The position numbers and the translations under genes are program-made. A model generated the notes under the pieces. It did not search any database. It saw only the letters and a program-made list of their open reading frames with translations, and had not been told where the DNA came from. Source: Leptospira sp. WS60.C2 (GTDB taxonomy: Bacteria; Spirochaetota; Leptospiria; Leptospirales; Leptospiraceae). Taken from it: a stretch of DNA of 64,000 nt. Shown here piece after piece: positions 53,103-61,524 of this stretch (its first letter is position 1; every line of letters begins with the position of its first letter). The stretch is from assembly GCF_040833955.1 (NCBI RefSeq), contig NZ_CP162133.1, positions 1,055,001 to 1,119,000 on the forward strand. Direction: 5' to 3'.

Positions 53103-55232
53103 ATGCGAAATATGAATTCCTTCTTACACTCAAACTATCGTTATTTTTGGTACATTCTTTTCCTGTTTCCCTGTTTTTTGGAGGCGACACCTAAAATCAA
53201 TTTGTCTACGGAAATGACAGGTGTTCCCATTTGGAACCAAGTTTTGGTGCTCGAAGATGTTTCTCAGTCGATTCCAGACAATGCAATCGTGACTGGTGAA
53301 AAAGACGGTGACTTCAAAATACTCTCTTCTCCAAATTTAGGATTTTCCCAATCGATATTCTGGGTAAGAATTGAGGTAACTAATCCCACTTCTTCCCTCA
53401 TTCGATGGAACTTACTTTTTGATTTTCCTCTCATTGATGAAATTCAAATTTATGGAGACTCTCTTACTAAAGACTCCATACGAGCGTTAGGGGATTCCTT
53501 TCCATTTTCTATCAGGAATGTTGATTATCGAAATCCAGTTTTCCCGATCGAATCTCGCGAACATTCTACATCAGTTTATTATTTAAAAATTAAATCAGAA
53601 TCTACGATCCCTTTGAGTTTGGATCTTTGGACGGAAAAAGCATTCAATGAAAAAATACATAGAGAACAAATGATTTTCGGTATCTTTTACGGGATCTTGT
53701 TTGTGATGATTGCTTATAATTTTTTCATTTATATTTTTACCTATGAAAAGAGTTATCTTTTGTATCTTTTTTTTGTAAGTTCTATTTTTTTCTTTCATTT
53801 AGTGAACAACGGTTTTGCATTTCAATACATCTGGCCCAATTGGGTATTTTGGGCAAACTATTCCTTACCATTTTTTATTTCTGTGTCTTGTATCACAGGA
53901 ATCATCTTCACACATAATTATCTGCATTTGAATAAACACCTTCCCAAAGTATCCAAATTGATGTGGATATGGGTTGGAATTCTTGTTTTGTTTTCAGTGG
54001 TTACATTTTTTTTAAGTTACCGGGTGGCAATGGTGACTTCTATTCTTTTGACGGTTCCCACGGCGTTACTTCTCGTTTACAGTGGAACGTTTACTCTCCT
54101 TGCAAAGGTGAGGACAGCACGATATTATTTGATTTCTTGGGCATTTTTTCTTTTAGGTGTTTTGTTATACTCACTCAAAAGTTTAGGAATTTTGTCAGAC
54201 AATCACATCACGAGATGGACCATACAAATTGGAACTGCTCTTCAAACCATTTTGTTATCTCTTGGCCTTGCGGATCGCATTAACTTTTTAACGAGAAGCC
54301 TTCGTGAAAACTTAAGAGATCTGTCCAACGCCAAAATCAAAATTGAAGATTCCGAAAAGCGATTCAGGGAAATTTTCCAAGGATCTGATGAAGTGATACT
54401 CATGATGAATGAAAATTTTGAAATTATCAACGCAAACAGATCCTTATCCAAACACTTGGGTTACCGTTTAGATGACCTTAGGAATAAAAAAATTACAGAG
54501 ATTCTTTATACAGGAAGGGATCAAAAATCAGACTACAATGTCATGTATGTGAATGATAAACTGACTGATCTAAAAATGACAGGTTCAGCGATTAATTTTA
54601 AAACAGAACTTTCACAAAAGTATGTAAAAGAACCCAAGGAAATGGTCTGTCGGATCCAATACATTGATTTTGAAGAAACGAGAGAAGTTTTGATGACGTT
54701 ATCCCCTGAGTATGAAGATACAATCATCCAACTGATCGATTCTGAAAAGATCGAACTTTCGATGAATAATTACCTCCGTAATGCGGAGTTGGTCTCCCAA
54801 AAAATCACCGCTCAACTGGCAAAATACCTCACCACAATCGAACAAACGGAAGTTCGATCTTCTGTGAGAGAAATCATCATCAATGCAGTGGAACATGGAA
54901 ATTTGAATATCAATTTTGATGAGAAATCAGCGGCCCTTATGGAAGGGAATTATTTGGAATTTCTGCAAAAACGACAAGAAGATCCAAGGTATAGACATAA
55001 AAAAGTAAAAATAGAGTATTCATTTAATAGTGAGTATGTGGCTTATCGCATCACAGACGAAGGAAGAGGATTTGACCATAAAAAACATATGGAAAAATCG
55101 ATTGATGAAATGAACGAATCCCACGTGCAACATGGCCGTGGGATTTTGATGACCAAATCTGTATTTGATCGAATCGAGTACAATGAGAAAGGAAACCAAG
55201 TCAGTCTCATTAAGTTTTTAAATAAAAATTAA
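53103..55232 (+). CDS. 7TMR-DISM sensor with PAS and serine-kinase-type ATPase
   Basis: The protein has 709 residues. After a signal segment (ILFLFPCFLEA) comes a 7TMR-DISM extracellular domain (about 30-190: WVRIEVTNPTSSLIRWNLLF), seven membrane helices (about 195-385), a linker and PAS domain (about 415-535: FQGSDEVILMMNENFEIINA) and a C-terminal GHKL ATPase (SVREIIINAVEHGNLNINFD, RITDEGRGFDH, HGRGILMTKSVFD). The ATPase is of the anti-sigma/serine-kinase kind and has no dimerisation His box. It probably signals to an anti-sigma antagonist. Convergent with prmA by 4 bases. Confidence 0.85.
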   Translation: MRNMNSFLHSNYRYFWYILFLFPCFLEATPKINLSTEMTGVPIWNQVLVLEDVSQSIPDNAIVTGEKDGDFKILSSPNLGFSQSIFWVRIEVTNPTSSLIRWNLLFDFPLIDEIQIYGDSLTKDSIRALGDSFPFSIRNVDYRNPVFPIESREHSTSVYYLKIKSESTIPLSLDLWTEKAFNEKIHREQMIFGIFYGILFVMIAYNFFIYIFTYEKSYLLYLFFVSSIFFFHLVNNGFAFQYIWPNWVFWANYSLPFFISVSCITGIIFTHNYLHLNKHLPKVSKLMWIWVGILVLFSVVTFFLSYRVAMVTSILLTVPTALLLVYSGTFTLLAKVRTARYYLISWAFFLLGVLLYSLKSLGILSDNHITRWTIQIGTALQTILLSLGLADRINFLTRSLRENLRDLSNAKIKIEDSEKRFREIFQGSDEVILMMNENFEIINANRSLSKHLGYRLDDLRNKKITEILYTGRDQKSDYNVMYVNDKLTDLKMTGSAINFKTELSQKYVKEPKEMVCRIQYIDFEETREVLMTLSPEYEDTIIQLIDSEKIELSMNNYLRNAELVSQKITAQLAKYLTTIEQTEVRSSVREIIINAVEHGNLNINFDEKSAALMEGNYLEFLQKRQEDPRYRHKKVKIEYSFNSEYVAYRITDEGRGFDHKKHMEKSIDEMNESHVQHGRGILMTKSVFDRIEYNEKGNQVSLIKFLNKN

Positions 55233-56155
55233 TTTCTTTGCCAGTCGAGAACCCACCACTCGTTCCATTCTTTGGAGTAGAGGAGTTTTCCTGGTAAATG
55301 ACTTTGCAATAAACTTAAAAATTCATCTTTTTTCTCAGTGATGATTCCTGAAAAAATAATCCTCGGGGCGTTGATTTTTGCCAAATGACGAATGTTTTGT
55401 GAGAGAACGGCAAAGGTTATATTTGCAATTGCCAAATCATATTTTTGATTGGAAAGTTTTGGGTTGTCAATTCCTGATTCTTCTACACTGAACTGAAATC
55501 CTTTCGGATATTCATTTTCCGTCCAGTTGGACCACGCGGCTTTTACTGCATTGGGATCAATATCCAAAGCAAAAATTTTACTCACTCCAAACTTGGCAAG
55601 ACCTATCGATAAAATTCCCGATCCCGTTCCCACATCACATGCAGTTTGAAAGGAAAACTTTCCATCCTCATATAAGGCATCTAAATGTTCCAAGATTAGT
55701 TTCGTAGTTTCGTGATGACCCGTACCGAAAGCAACACCAGGATTGATGAATAAAGGAATCCCACCTGTTGGTTGCCAAAGCCCAATGGTATTTGGTTCTT
55801 TTTTTTCCCAAGTGGGAATCACCCAAAGTTTTTTTCCGATCGGGAAGGGTTTATAATACTCTTTGTATGCTTCTTCGTAATCTCTTGTTTCGATGATCCG
55901 TGATTCTGAATTGGAATTATCGGGTGCATACAGTTTTAAGAAAATCAAAACCTTTAACTCTTTATCGACTTCATCAGTTTGTAAATAAATCCGAATGTTG
56001 GTGTTGTCTCGTATGAGTCCTTGGTCTTTTTCTTTTGGCGCTTCTCCATCAAAGAGAATTTCGTAATATCCTGCGCATTGTAAAGAATCGAGAAGTTCGT
56101 AAAACGGATCTGATAATTCTTTTGGTAAATTAACTTTTAGTTCGCGGTATTCCAA
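55229..56155 (-). CDS. prmA: Ribosomal protein L11 methyltransferase
   Basis: The protein has 308 residues, the usual length. The N-terminal domain is divergent; the methyltransferase part has PLFINPGVAFGTGHHETTKL (PrmA signature), AC-DVGTGSGILSIGLAKFG (SAM loop), FALDIDPNAVKAAW and IANITFAVL. It trimethylates L11 in the cytoplasm. The upstream XRE-cupin gene ends two bases before its start. Confidence 0.88.
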   Translation of the reverse strand: MEYRELKVNLPKELSDPFYELLDSLQCAGYYEILFDGEAPKEKDQGLIRDNTNIRIYLQTDEVDKELKVLIFLKLYAPDNSNSESRIIETRDYEEAYKEYYKPFPIGKKLWVIPTWEKKEPNTIGLWQPTGGIPLFINPGVAFGTGHHETTKLILEHLDALYEDGKFSFQTACDVGTGSGILSIGLAKFGVSKIFALDIDPNAVKAAWSNWTENEYPKGFQFSVEESGIDNPKLSNQKYDLAIANITFAVLSQNIRHLAKINAPRIIFSGIITEKKDEFLSLLQSHLPGKLLYSKEWNEWWVLDWQRN

Positions 56156-56157
56156 AC

Positions 56158-56796
56158 TTAACCTATTTCATCCGTATAATCCATTACCAAATACATCAAG
56201 GTTTCTTGGTCTGTTGGATTTGAATATTCATGCGAAACATCTGCCTTAAAGAAAACGGAATCCTTTGGTTCGAGTTCGACCACTTTTTCTCCCACACGCA
56301 AACGAAGTTTTCCAGAAACCACTACGAGATTTTCTGTGGTTCCCGTTTTGTGAGGTTCTGCCACTTCGTGTCCACCTGGTTTTAAAATGAGTTCGTAAAA
56401 TTCGGTTTTACGATTCCCGAGAAATGGAAAAAGGGCACGGCTTGCAAATACTTTGGAATTAGAATACAAAACTTTTGAGTTTTCCGCTTTGAGGATATGG
56501 ATTCCGTCTTGGTTTTTCTCTTTTAAAAGTTCAGAGAAAGGAACATTGAGCCCATTGGCAATTTTCCATAAAACAGAAATGGTTGGAACGGATTTCCCTT
56601 GTTCGATTTGGGACAACATCGCTCGGCTCACCCCACATCGGTTTGCCAATTTATCCAAAGAGAATCCTTTCGTGTGGCGAATCAGTTTCAGGTTTTCTTT
56701 GACAACGTCTGTTATATAGTCGCCCGATTCTGAAATTAATGGATCTAATCCGTCACTACTTTGTTCTACTTTGCTAACCATTGTCCAAGCGTCCAA
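56158..56796 (-). CDS. XRE-family regulator with cupin domain
   Basis: The protein has 212 residues. Residues 32-90 are a helix-turn-helix ([40 protein letters not shown]). The C-terminus (about 135-212) is a cupin ([40 protein letters not shown]). Such proteins (PuuR/SutR-like) sense a small molecule in the cupin and control uptake or degradation genes. It is in the same transcription unit as prmA; the target is not visible. Confidence 0.88.
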   Translation of the reverse strand: MDAWTMVSKVEQSSDGLDPLISESGDYITDVVKENLKLIRHTKGFSLDKLANRCGVSRAMLSQIEQGKSVPTISVLWKIANGLNVPFSELLKEKNQDGIHILKAENSKVLYSNSKVFASRALFPFLGNRKTEFYELILKPGGHEVAEPHKTGTTENLVVVSGKLRLRVGEKVVELEPKDSVFFKADVSHEYSNPTDQETLMYLVMDYTDEIG

Positions 56797-56820
56797 TATA
56801 ACAGAGGTATTGTCAAGTAT

Positions 56821-57507
56821 CTATCGTTTGGGTCTTTCTTTTTTCTCTTCAATGACAAACACAGGAGGAAGTTTCATTCCTTGCGGAAACTTCTTTTGCA
56901 CGTCTTTGGCGGTTCCGCGGTAGGATGTTTCGTGTGCAAAACTAATCCCAAGAGCCAAAAAGAGGCGCCTATCGTTTGGTAAAATTTTAGCGAGAGTTTC
57001 TAGACAATGTTTGGCCCGGTAAGGTGTTTCATAAAAGGCAAGAGTGATGCCAAGACCCAAGTATTGTTTTAACGTTCTTTCCCTATCTTTTTCCTCTCTC
57101 GGTAAAAATCCGAGAAATAAAAAAGGAGAGGTCGCAAATCCAGAACTAGTGAGCGCAGAAACAAGCGCAGTGGGACCTGGTGCTGATCTCACTTCCACAC
57201 CCATCTCCCAAGCCAAAGGGACAAGCCACTTTCCTGGATCTTCTAGACCAGGACTTCCTGAATCGGAAATGAGGCATGTCCGTTTGGTCATCGCCAATTT
57301 CATTCCGATCTCATCCATCTCACTTCTTGAAGTATGTTCGTTTAGAAGGTCAAAGGGTTTTGAGATTCCGAGTTTTTTCAGTAAGGTAGAAGTCGTTCTT
57401 TGTTCTTCCCCTAAAATCCAATCTGCCTCTTCTAGCAATTGTTTGGTGCGAGGAGGAATATCTAAGTCGTTTCCAATCGAATTGGACACTAAATACAATC
57501 GGTTCAT
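56821..57507 (-). CDS. rsmI: RsmI-type tetrapyrrole-fold methyltransferase
   Basis: The protein has 228 residues. The fold of the 16S rRNA (cytidine-1402-2'-O)-methyltransferase family is seen in LYLVSNSIGNDLDIPPRTKQ, LISDSGSPGLEDPGKWLVPL (SAM-binding GDPG-like loop), APGPTALVSALTSSGF and FYETPYRAKHCLETLA. It is shorter than E. coli RsmI (286 residues) and the loop is altered, so it could be a paralogue with another substrate. It overlaps the HAD gene by 4 bases. Confidence 0.7.
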   Translation of the reverse strand: MNRLYLVSNSIGNDLDIPPRTKQLLEEADWILGEEQRTTSTLLKKLGISKPFDLLNEHTSRSEMDEIGMKLAMTKRTCLISDSGSPGLEDPGKWLVPLAWEMGVEVRSAPGPTALVSALTSSGFATSPFLFLGFLPREEKDRERTLKQYLGLGITLAFYETPYRAKHCLETLAKILPNDRRLFLALGISFAHETSYRGTAKDVQKKFPQGMKLPPVFVIEEKKERPKR

Positions 57508-58331
57508 TTTGTTACAATCGGGAAGTCAAAGTAGGGTTGAATGAGGATTCCTTTCGATTTGCATGCTTTAACAAACTCCGGATCTCCTTTGTCAATCGCG
57601 ACACCAAATTCCTTCGCTTTGCATAACATCGGATAATCATTAAAGGAATCTCCAAATACCAAATCAGGATTTGTTCCAATTCTTTCTTCGATTGCTTTTA
57701 CTTTTCCCTCTCCGTAAGTATACGGTTCAATAAGTTTGTGTGTGTAGTTTCCATCTTCACCTAATACTTGTCTCATGCCTATCACATGAGATTCTTTCAC
57801 AGGGAAATGGTGCGCAATCGCAGCAATTCCTGGTTCAGGAGAGGCTGTGACAATGTACACTTGCCAATTGTGGTGGTTCAAATAAGAGATCAGATCTTTC
57901 ATTTCCAATTGTGGAAACACACCAGTTTCTTCTTCTGGCTGGTACACTCGTTGCCAAGCACGGCGAGAGACTTCGTAGTAAGTTTCTTTTGACATACCTT
58001 GGAAAAGAAAAGAAGTCCATCTATATCCAGATTCAATTCCAAATTCTTTCAATTGGTATGCATATTCTTCCCAAACCAAATGTTCTTTTTCGGCCAAACT
58101 CAATTTGGTATGGTCTTTCCAAAGTTTTTGGTCGCGAAAAAAGTAGGAAAGGTCTTTTGGCAAATATTCTAGACCTTCCATAATGAGTTGGTCCATTATC
58201 TTTTCGCCAAAGTCATTACGTATCAGAGTGTTATCAAAATCGAAACAGACGATGCCTGTTTTTTTGGGGATGAGAGTTGTCAGACGATCATAAATCTCAT
58301 CCGTCCAACTATTCTTTGTCAGGTTAGTCAC
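57504..58331 (-). CDS. HAD-superfamily phosphatase (SerB-like)
   Basis: The protein has 275 residues. The HAD motifs are: VCFDFDNTLIRND (motif I, nucleophile Asp), VYIVTASPEPGI (motif II), and LVFGDSFNDYPML (motif IV), with the Lys of GEGKVKAIEERIG. It resembles phosphoserine phosphatase / IB-type HAD with a helical cap. The substrate is unknown. The gene overlaps rsmI by 4 bases. Confidence 0.8.
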   Translation of the reverse strand: MTNLTKNSWTDEIYDRLTTLIPKKTGIVCFDFDNTLIRNDFGEKIMDQLIMEGLEYLPKDLSYFFRDQKLWKDHTKLSLAEKEHLVWEEYAYQLKEFGIESGYRWTSFLFQGMSKETYYEVSRRAWQRVYQPEEETGVFPQLEMKDLISYLNHHNWQVYIVTASPEPGIAAIAHHFPVKESHVIGMRQVLGEDGNYTHKLIEPYTYGEGKVKAIEERIGTNPDLVFGDSFNDYPMLCKAKEFGVAIDKGDPEFVKACKSKGILIQPYFDFPIVTK

Positions 58332-58336
58332 AAAAC

Positions 58337-59122
58337 TTAGTCTGCAAATCCAACTAGGTTTGTGGCAACACCTTCTTCATAAGGAGTGAGAAAGTTTTCT
58401 GGATTCAAATACACATTATGGAATCTCACCTCGAAGTGCACATGTGGACCAGTGGACTTACCCGTGTTTCCAGAGAAAGCGATGATTTGTCCTTTTTTGA
58501 CAACATCTCCTGGTTTTACGAGTAACTCTTGGTTGTGACCATATACAGTATGAAAATGGTTCATGTCATGGTGATAGAGTTTTACATACAGTCCGTAATC
58601 TCCACCTCTCCCTGCTTCTTCTACTACACCATCTGCCGCCGCAAGAACGATGGAATTTTTGGGAATGGCAATGTCGAGTCCTGTATGCCATGTGTTCCAT
58701 CTTCTTCCGATCCGAGACGAGATTCGGGATTTGTTGTTTGGGAGCACAGGCCAAATGAATTGGTCGATAGGTGATTCGATCGTTTCGCGAAAGAGTTCCT
58801 TTTCTTGTAGGTTTCGCATGTATTCTGCAGAGTAAGGGAAAAAAATAGAACGTTTGAGTCGCTTGAGTTCTGCTTCCGTGAGGTGGTTGATCTCCATCAC
58901 TTCATTGGCAAGTACACCGAACTCAGCTGCCTTTTCCAGGAGGCTTTTTTTCTCCATGTTTAGATCCACCCAAAGTCCCCATTGGTCGTTGTAACGTTGG
59001 AAGACATGGTTGTCCAAAAAAACAGGACCGTTTTTTTGTTTTTGGTATGCCGCATAGGCCGAGTAGGTCACGACAAAAAGGATTAGAACCAGTATGATAT
59101 AGTAACTGCGGTTTCGCTTCAT
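58337..59122 (-). CDS. M23 peptidase (LytM-type)
   Basis: The protein has 261 residues from ATG 59122 (an ATG five codons upstream is also possible). One N-terminal membrane helix (YYIILVLILFVVTYSAYAAY), a linker with a LysM-like stretch (LEKAAEFGVLANEVMEIN), then the M23 domain: RWNTWHTGLDIAIPK (zinc H and D), VYGHNQELLVKPGDVVKKGQ and STGPHVHFEVRF (second zinc His pair). All zinc ligands are present, so it is probably an active murein endopeptidase or an amidase activator. Five bases separate it from the HAD gene. Confidence 0.88.
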   Translation of the reverse strand: MKRNRSYYIILVLILFVVTYSAYAAYQKQKNGPVFLDNHVFQRYNDQWGLWVDLNMEKKSLLEKAAEFGVLANEVMEINHLTEAELKRLKRSIFFPYSAEYMRNLQEKELFRETIESPIDQFIWPVLPNNKSRISSRIGRRWNTWHTGLDIAIPKNSIVLAAADGVVEEAGRGGDYGLYVKLYHHDMNHFHTVYGHNQELLVKPGDVVKKGQIIAFSGNTGKSTGPHVHFEVRFHNVYLNPENFLTPYEEGVATNLVGFAD

Positions 59123-59331
59123 CTCATTTCGCCTCAAAAACTATGGTGCAATGCCAAATTCTCACGACCCCTCACCTGGTCAAGGCGAAGAGCCTGGAAA
59201 CCTGCCTCAAACATGGCTTTTATGTGACATAAGAAGGCGGTTTCCCCAGTTGTCATTTCCTTTTCGAAGCGGAAAGAGATTTCTAAACAATGTTAATTAA
59301 GGGGAACGAAGGGTCATTGGTGAGGAAAATG

Positions 59332-59364
59332 AAAAAAAGGACCAGCATTTCGCCGATCCTTTTT
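59332..59364 (-). terminator. Rho-independent terminator after the sterol desaturase gene
   Basis: On the minus strand AAAAAGGATCGGC-GAAAT-GCTGGTCCTTTTTTT forms a stem of about 13 pairs (including two G-T) followed by T; it begins 22 bases after the stop of 59386-60627. It also reads fairly well in the opposite direction. The rest of the gap to 59122 (about 210 bases) holds no gene; a plus-strand frame at 59290 is a chance frame. Confidence 0.8.
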
Positions 59365-59385
59365 ATGAATGTTTGGATCTTTCTG

Positions 59386-60627
59386 TTAAACTGCTTGGGT
59401 CTTTTGTTGGCCCGTACGGTAGAGATAAATCCCTGCTACGAGGAGGCATACGATGCCGATGGCATAATACTCCCAACCAACATCAAAGTATCCCAAAACC
59501 AAAAATCCAAAGAGAAGGCGTGTGATTTCCATCGCACCTGCCCAGGATTTGTTTTCAATCAGTGCATTGATTGCTACAAGGGATAAAGTCACCCAGATGG
59601 TCACGAGGATTTGGGAAACCAAACTGAACTTGGCAACAAAAAGTAAAAACGCAAACGCAAGTAATAAAACGAGCACAAACCAAGACGTTGTGTAGGTTTT
59701 CACCTCGGAAGTTGGTTTTGGATCATACTTTTGGAAGGTTTCAGGACTGACTTCTGGAATCGGTAAAAAACCGGCAGGTTTGTCACCTTGTCTTGGATAC
59801 CAGCCTGGTGGTTTGAAAAAGACACGGATTTTATCCATAAAATACTCAGCGGCAAAGGCTTGTTTTACGAGTTCCCAATAGTAGTGAAAATTTGCATACA
59901 CTGGGTTGAAACTGCGAAGCGGCTTTACTGTTCCATATACACATGGTTCTGTTTCTTCTTGGAAGGTTCCAAACATACGATCGAAGATGATAAAAATTCC
60001 ACCGTGGTTTTTATCAATGTAGATTGGATTGATGGCATGGTGGACTCTATGGTGAGACGGGGTAGACAAAATGTATTCCCCAATCTTTCCAATTTTACCC
60101 ACAGCTTTCGTGTGCACCCAAAATTGGTAGATTAAGTTGATTTGTCCGCTGGCAAGATACATCCAAGGATGAAAGCCAAAGAGGGCGAGTGGCACATAAA
60201 AAATCCAAGAGAAAAGTCCACCAAGGCCCGTTTGTCGTAAGGCAACCACTAAGTTGTATTCTTCACTGTGGTGGTGGATGACATGGCCCGCCCAAAGGAA
60301 ATTCACTTCATGTGCTAACCGGTGAGACCAGTAGTAACAAAAGTCTTGGCCGACGATACAAAGCACCCATGCCCAAGGATTGTTCATGGCAAATTCATAG
60401 ATACGGAAGTGCTCGTAGATATAAAAGTAAGCGAAAAGCCCGACACCCTTCTGGAAAAGACCCCAGATTTGGGAGATAATGCCTGTGCTTAAGTCGGCAA
60501 TCGAATCATTCAAACGATAAAGATCTTTGTTTTTCCGGTAACCAATGTAAACTTCTATGCCAATCAAAAGGAAAAAAACGGGAATGGCGAAGGTCACAAT
60601 GGGAGGAGGTGTGAAATTCTCAAACAT
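59386..60627 (-). CDS. Sterol desaturase/fatty-acid hydroxylase family membrane protein
   Basis: The protein has 413 residues. The di-iron His motifs are WSHRLAHE, WAGHVIHHHSEE and SPSHHRVHHAINPIYID, with helices on both sides. The C-terminal third has further helices (TTSWFVLVLLLAFAFLLFVA, YYAIGIVCLLVAGIYLY), which is longer than the usual 280-300 residue family members. It probably hydroxylates or desaturates a lipid or alkyl chain in the membrane. It is a single gene with a terminator after it. Confidence 0.88.
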   Translation of the reverse strand: MFENFTPPPIVTFAIPVFFLLIGIEVYIGYRKNKDLYRLNDSIADLSTGIISQIWGLFQKGVGLFAYFYIYEHFRIYEFAMNNPWAWVLCIVGQDFCYYWSHRLAHEVNFLWAGHVIHHHSEEYNLVVALRQTGLGGLFSWIFYVPLALFGFHPWMYLASGQINLIYQFWVHTKAVGKIGKIGEYILSTPSHHRVHHAINPIYIDKNHGGIFIIFDRMFGTFQEETEPCVYGTVKPLRSFNPVYANFHYYWELVKQAFAAEYFMDKIRVFFKPPGWYPRQGDKPAGFLPIPEVSPETFQKYDPKPTSEVKTYTTSWFVLVLLLAFAFLLFVAKFSLVSQILVTIWVTLSLVAINALIENKSWAGAMEITRLLFGFLVLGYFDVGWEYYAIGIVCLLVAGIYLYRTGQQKTQAV

Positions 60628-60645
60628 AACGCAGTAGATTTGACA

Positions 60646-61524
60646 TCATTTTGTCAAAACGTCAAGCAAATGTTGACCAAGCGTCAGAAATTGTTTGTTG
60701 TTCAATTCTTCTGGACGTTTGGTTGGCGGAATTTCCGAAAGAAGGAGTGCCTTCCCCAAAGCCTCTCGAAACGGAGGATCCTCAGAAAAGGGAGATTCCC
60801 GCAAACTGACCTGGATTTGTTTTCGTTTCCCCCAAAAGAGAGTTCGTAACATCCGAGACCAGATTTCCACCTCTTGGGATGATTGGGGTGTCCAATGATC
60901 TCTTGTTTTCGGATCTTTAGGTGCCAGTAAAATCAATGCAGAGTGAATTTTGGGAATGGGAAAAAAGCAATTTTTATGCACTGTTTTTAGGTATTTGATT
61001 TCGCAAAAAGCAGACAAGAAGACTGAGAGAGAGGATGTCTCTTTGACGAGCCTTTCTGCAAATTCTTTTTGCACCATAAAGATTCCACCTTGGAACGATC
61101 GACATTGGATCATGATTGTATTGATGATCTCAGTCGTTAGGTGGTAAGGAAGGTTTCCAAAGATAAATACGTTTTTGGGAAAGATATGATGTAGGTTTTC
61201 TAAAGCATCACCTTCATGCAGAATTGCTTTGGGAAAGATGGGCAAAATTTCTTCTTTTGCCAATTGGATGTAAGCGAAGTCGATTTCAAATAGGTCAGTT
61301 TCTATTTCTAAACTTAAGATAGGATAGGTTAACGTCCCAAGACCGATTCCAATTTCTGCGAGTGTAATGTCTCTTTCGCTAAACAGAGGTTTTGCGGCAT
61401 TGATGATATAATCCACCATATTCCCATCAATGAGGAAATTCTGACCAAACTTTTTTTGGGCACGAATCCCTTTTCTTTCAAAGAAGGCCTGGATTTGTGA
61501 GATTGTGGAATAAGGGGATTTCAA
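60646..61524 (-). CDS. rsmA: 16S rRNA dimethyladenosine transferase RsmA (KsgA)
   Basis: The protein has 292 residues from the TTG at 61524, which has GAGG six bases upstream. The longer frame to 61635 adds 37 residues that lie inside comEC and have no family match. Motifs: KFGQNFLIDGNMVD, AEIGIGLGTLTYPI (SAM loop), FIFGNLPYHLTTEIINTI (NLPY, catalytic) and FFPIPKIHSALILL. It dimethylates two adjacent adenosines in helix 45. It overlaps comEC by 47 bases. Confidence 0.9.
   Translation of the reverse strand: MKSPYSTISQIQAFFERKGIRAQKKFGQNFLIDGNMVDYIINAAKPLFSERDITLAEIGIGLGTLTYPILSLEIETDLFEIDFAYIQLAKEEILPIFPKAILHEGDALENLHHIFPKNVFIFGNLPYHLTTEIINTIMIQCRSFQGGIFMVQKEFAERLVKETSSLSVFLSAFCEIKYLKTVHKNCFFPIPKIHSALILLAPKDPKTRDHWTPQSSQEVEIWSRMLRTLFWGKRKQIQVSLRESPFSEDPPFREALGKALLLSEIPPTKRPEELNNKQFLTLGQHLLDVLTK

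Noticed and set aside
59290..59586. Plus-strand 98-codon frame
   Set aside because: It runs through the terminator and into the sterol desaturase gene on the other strand.
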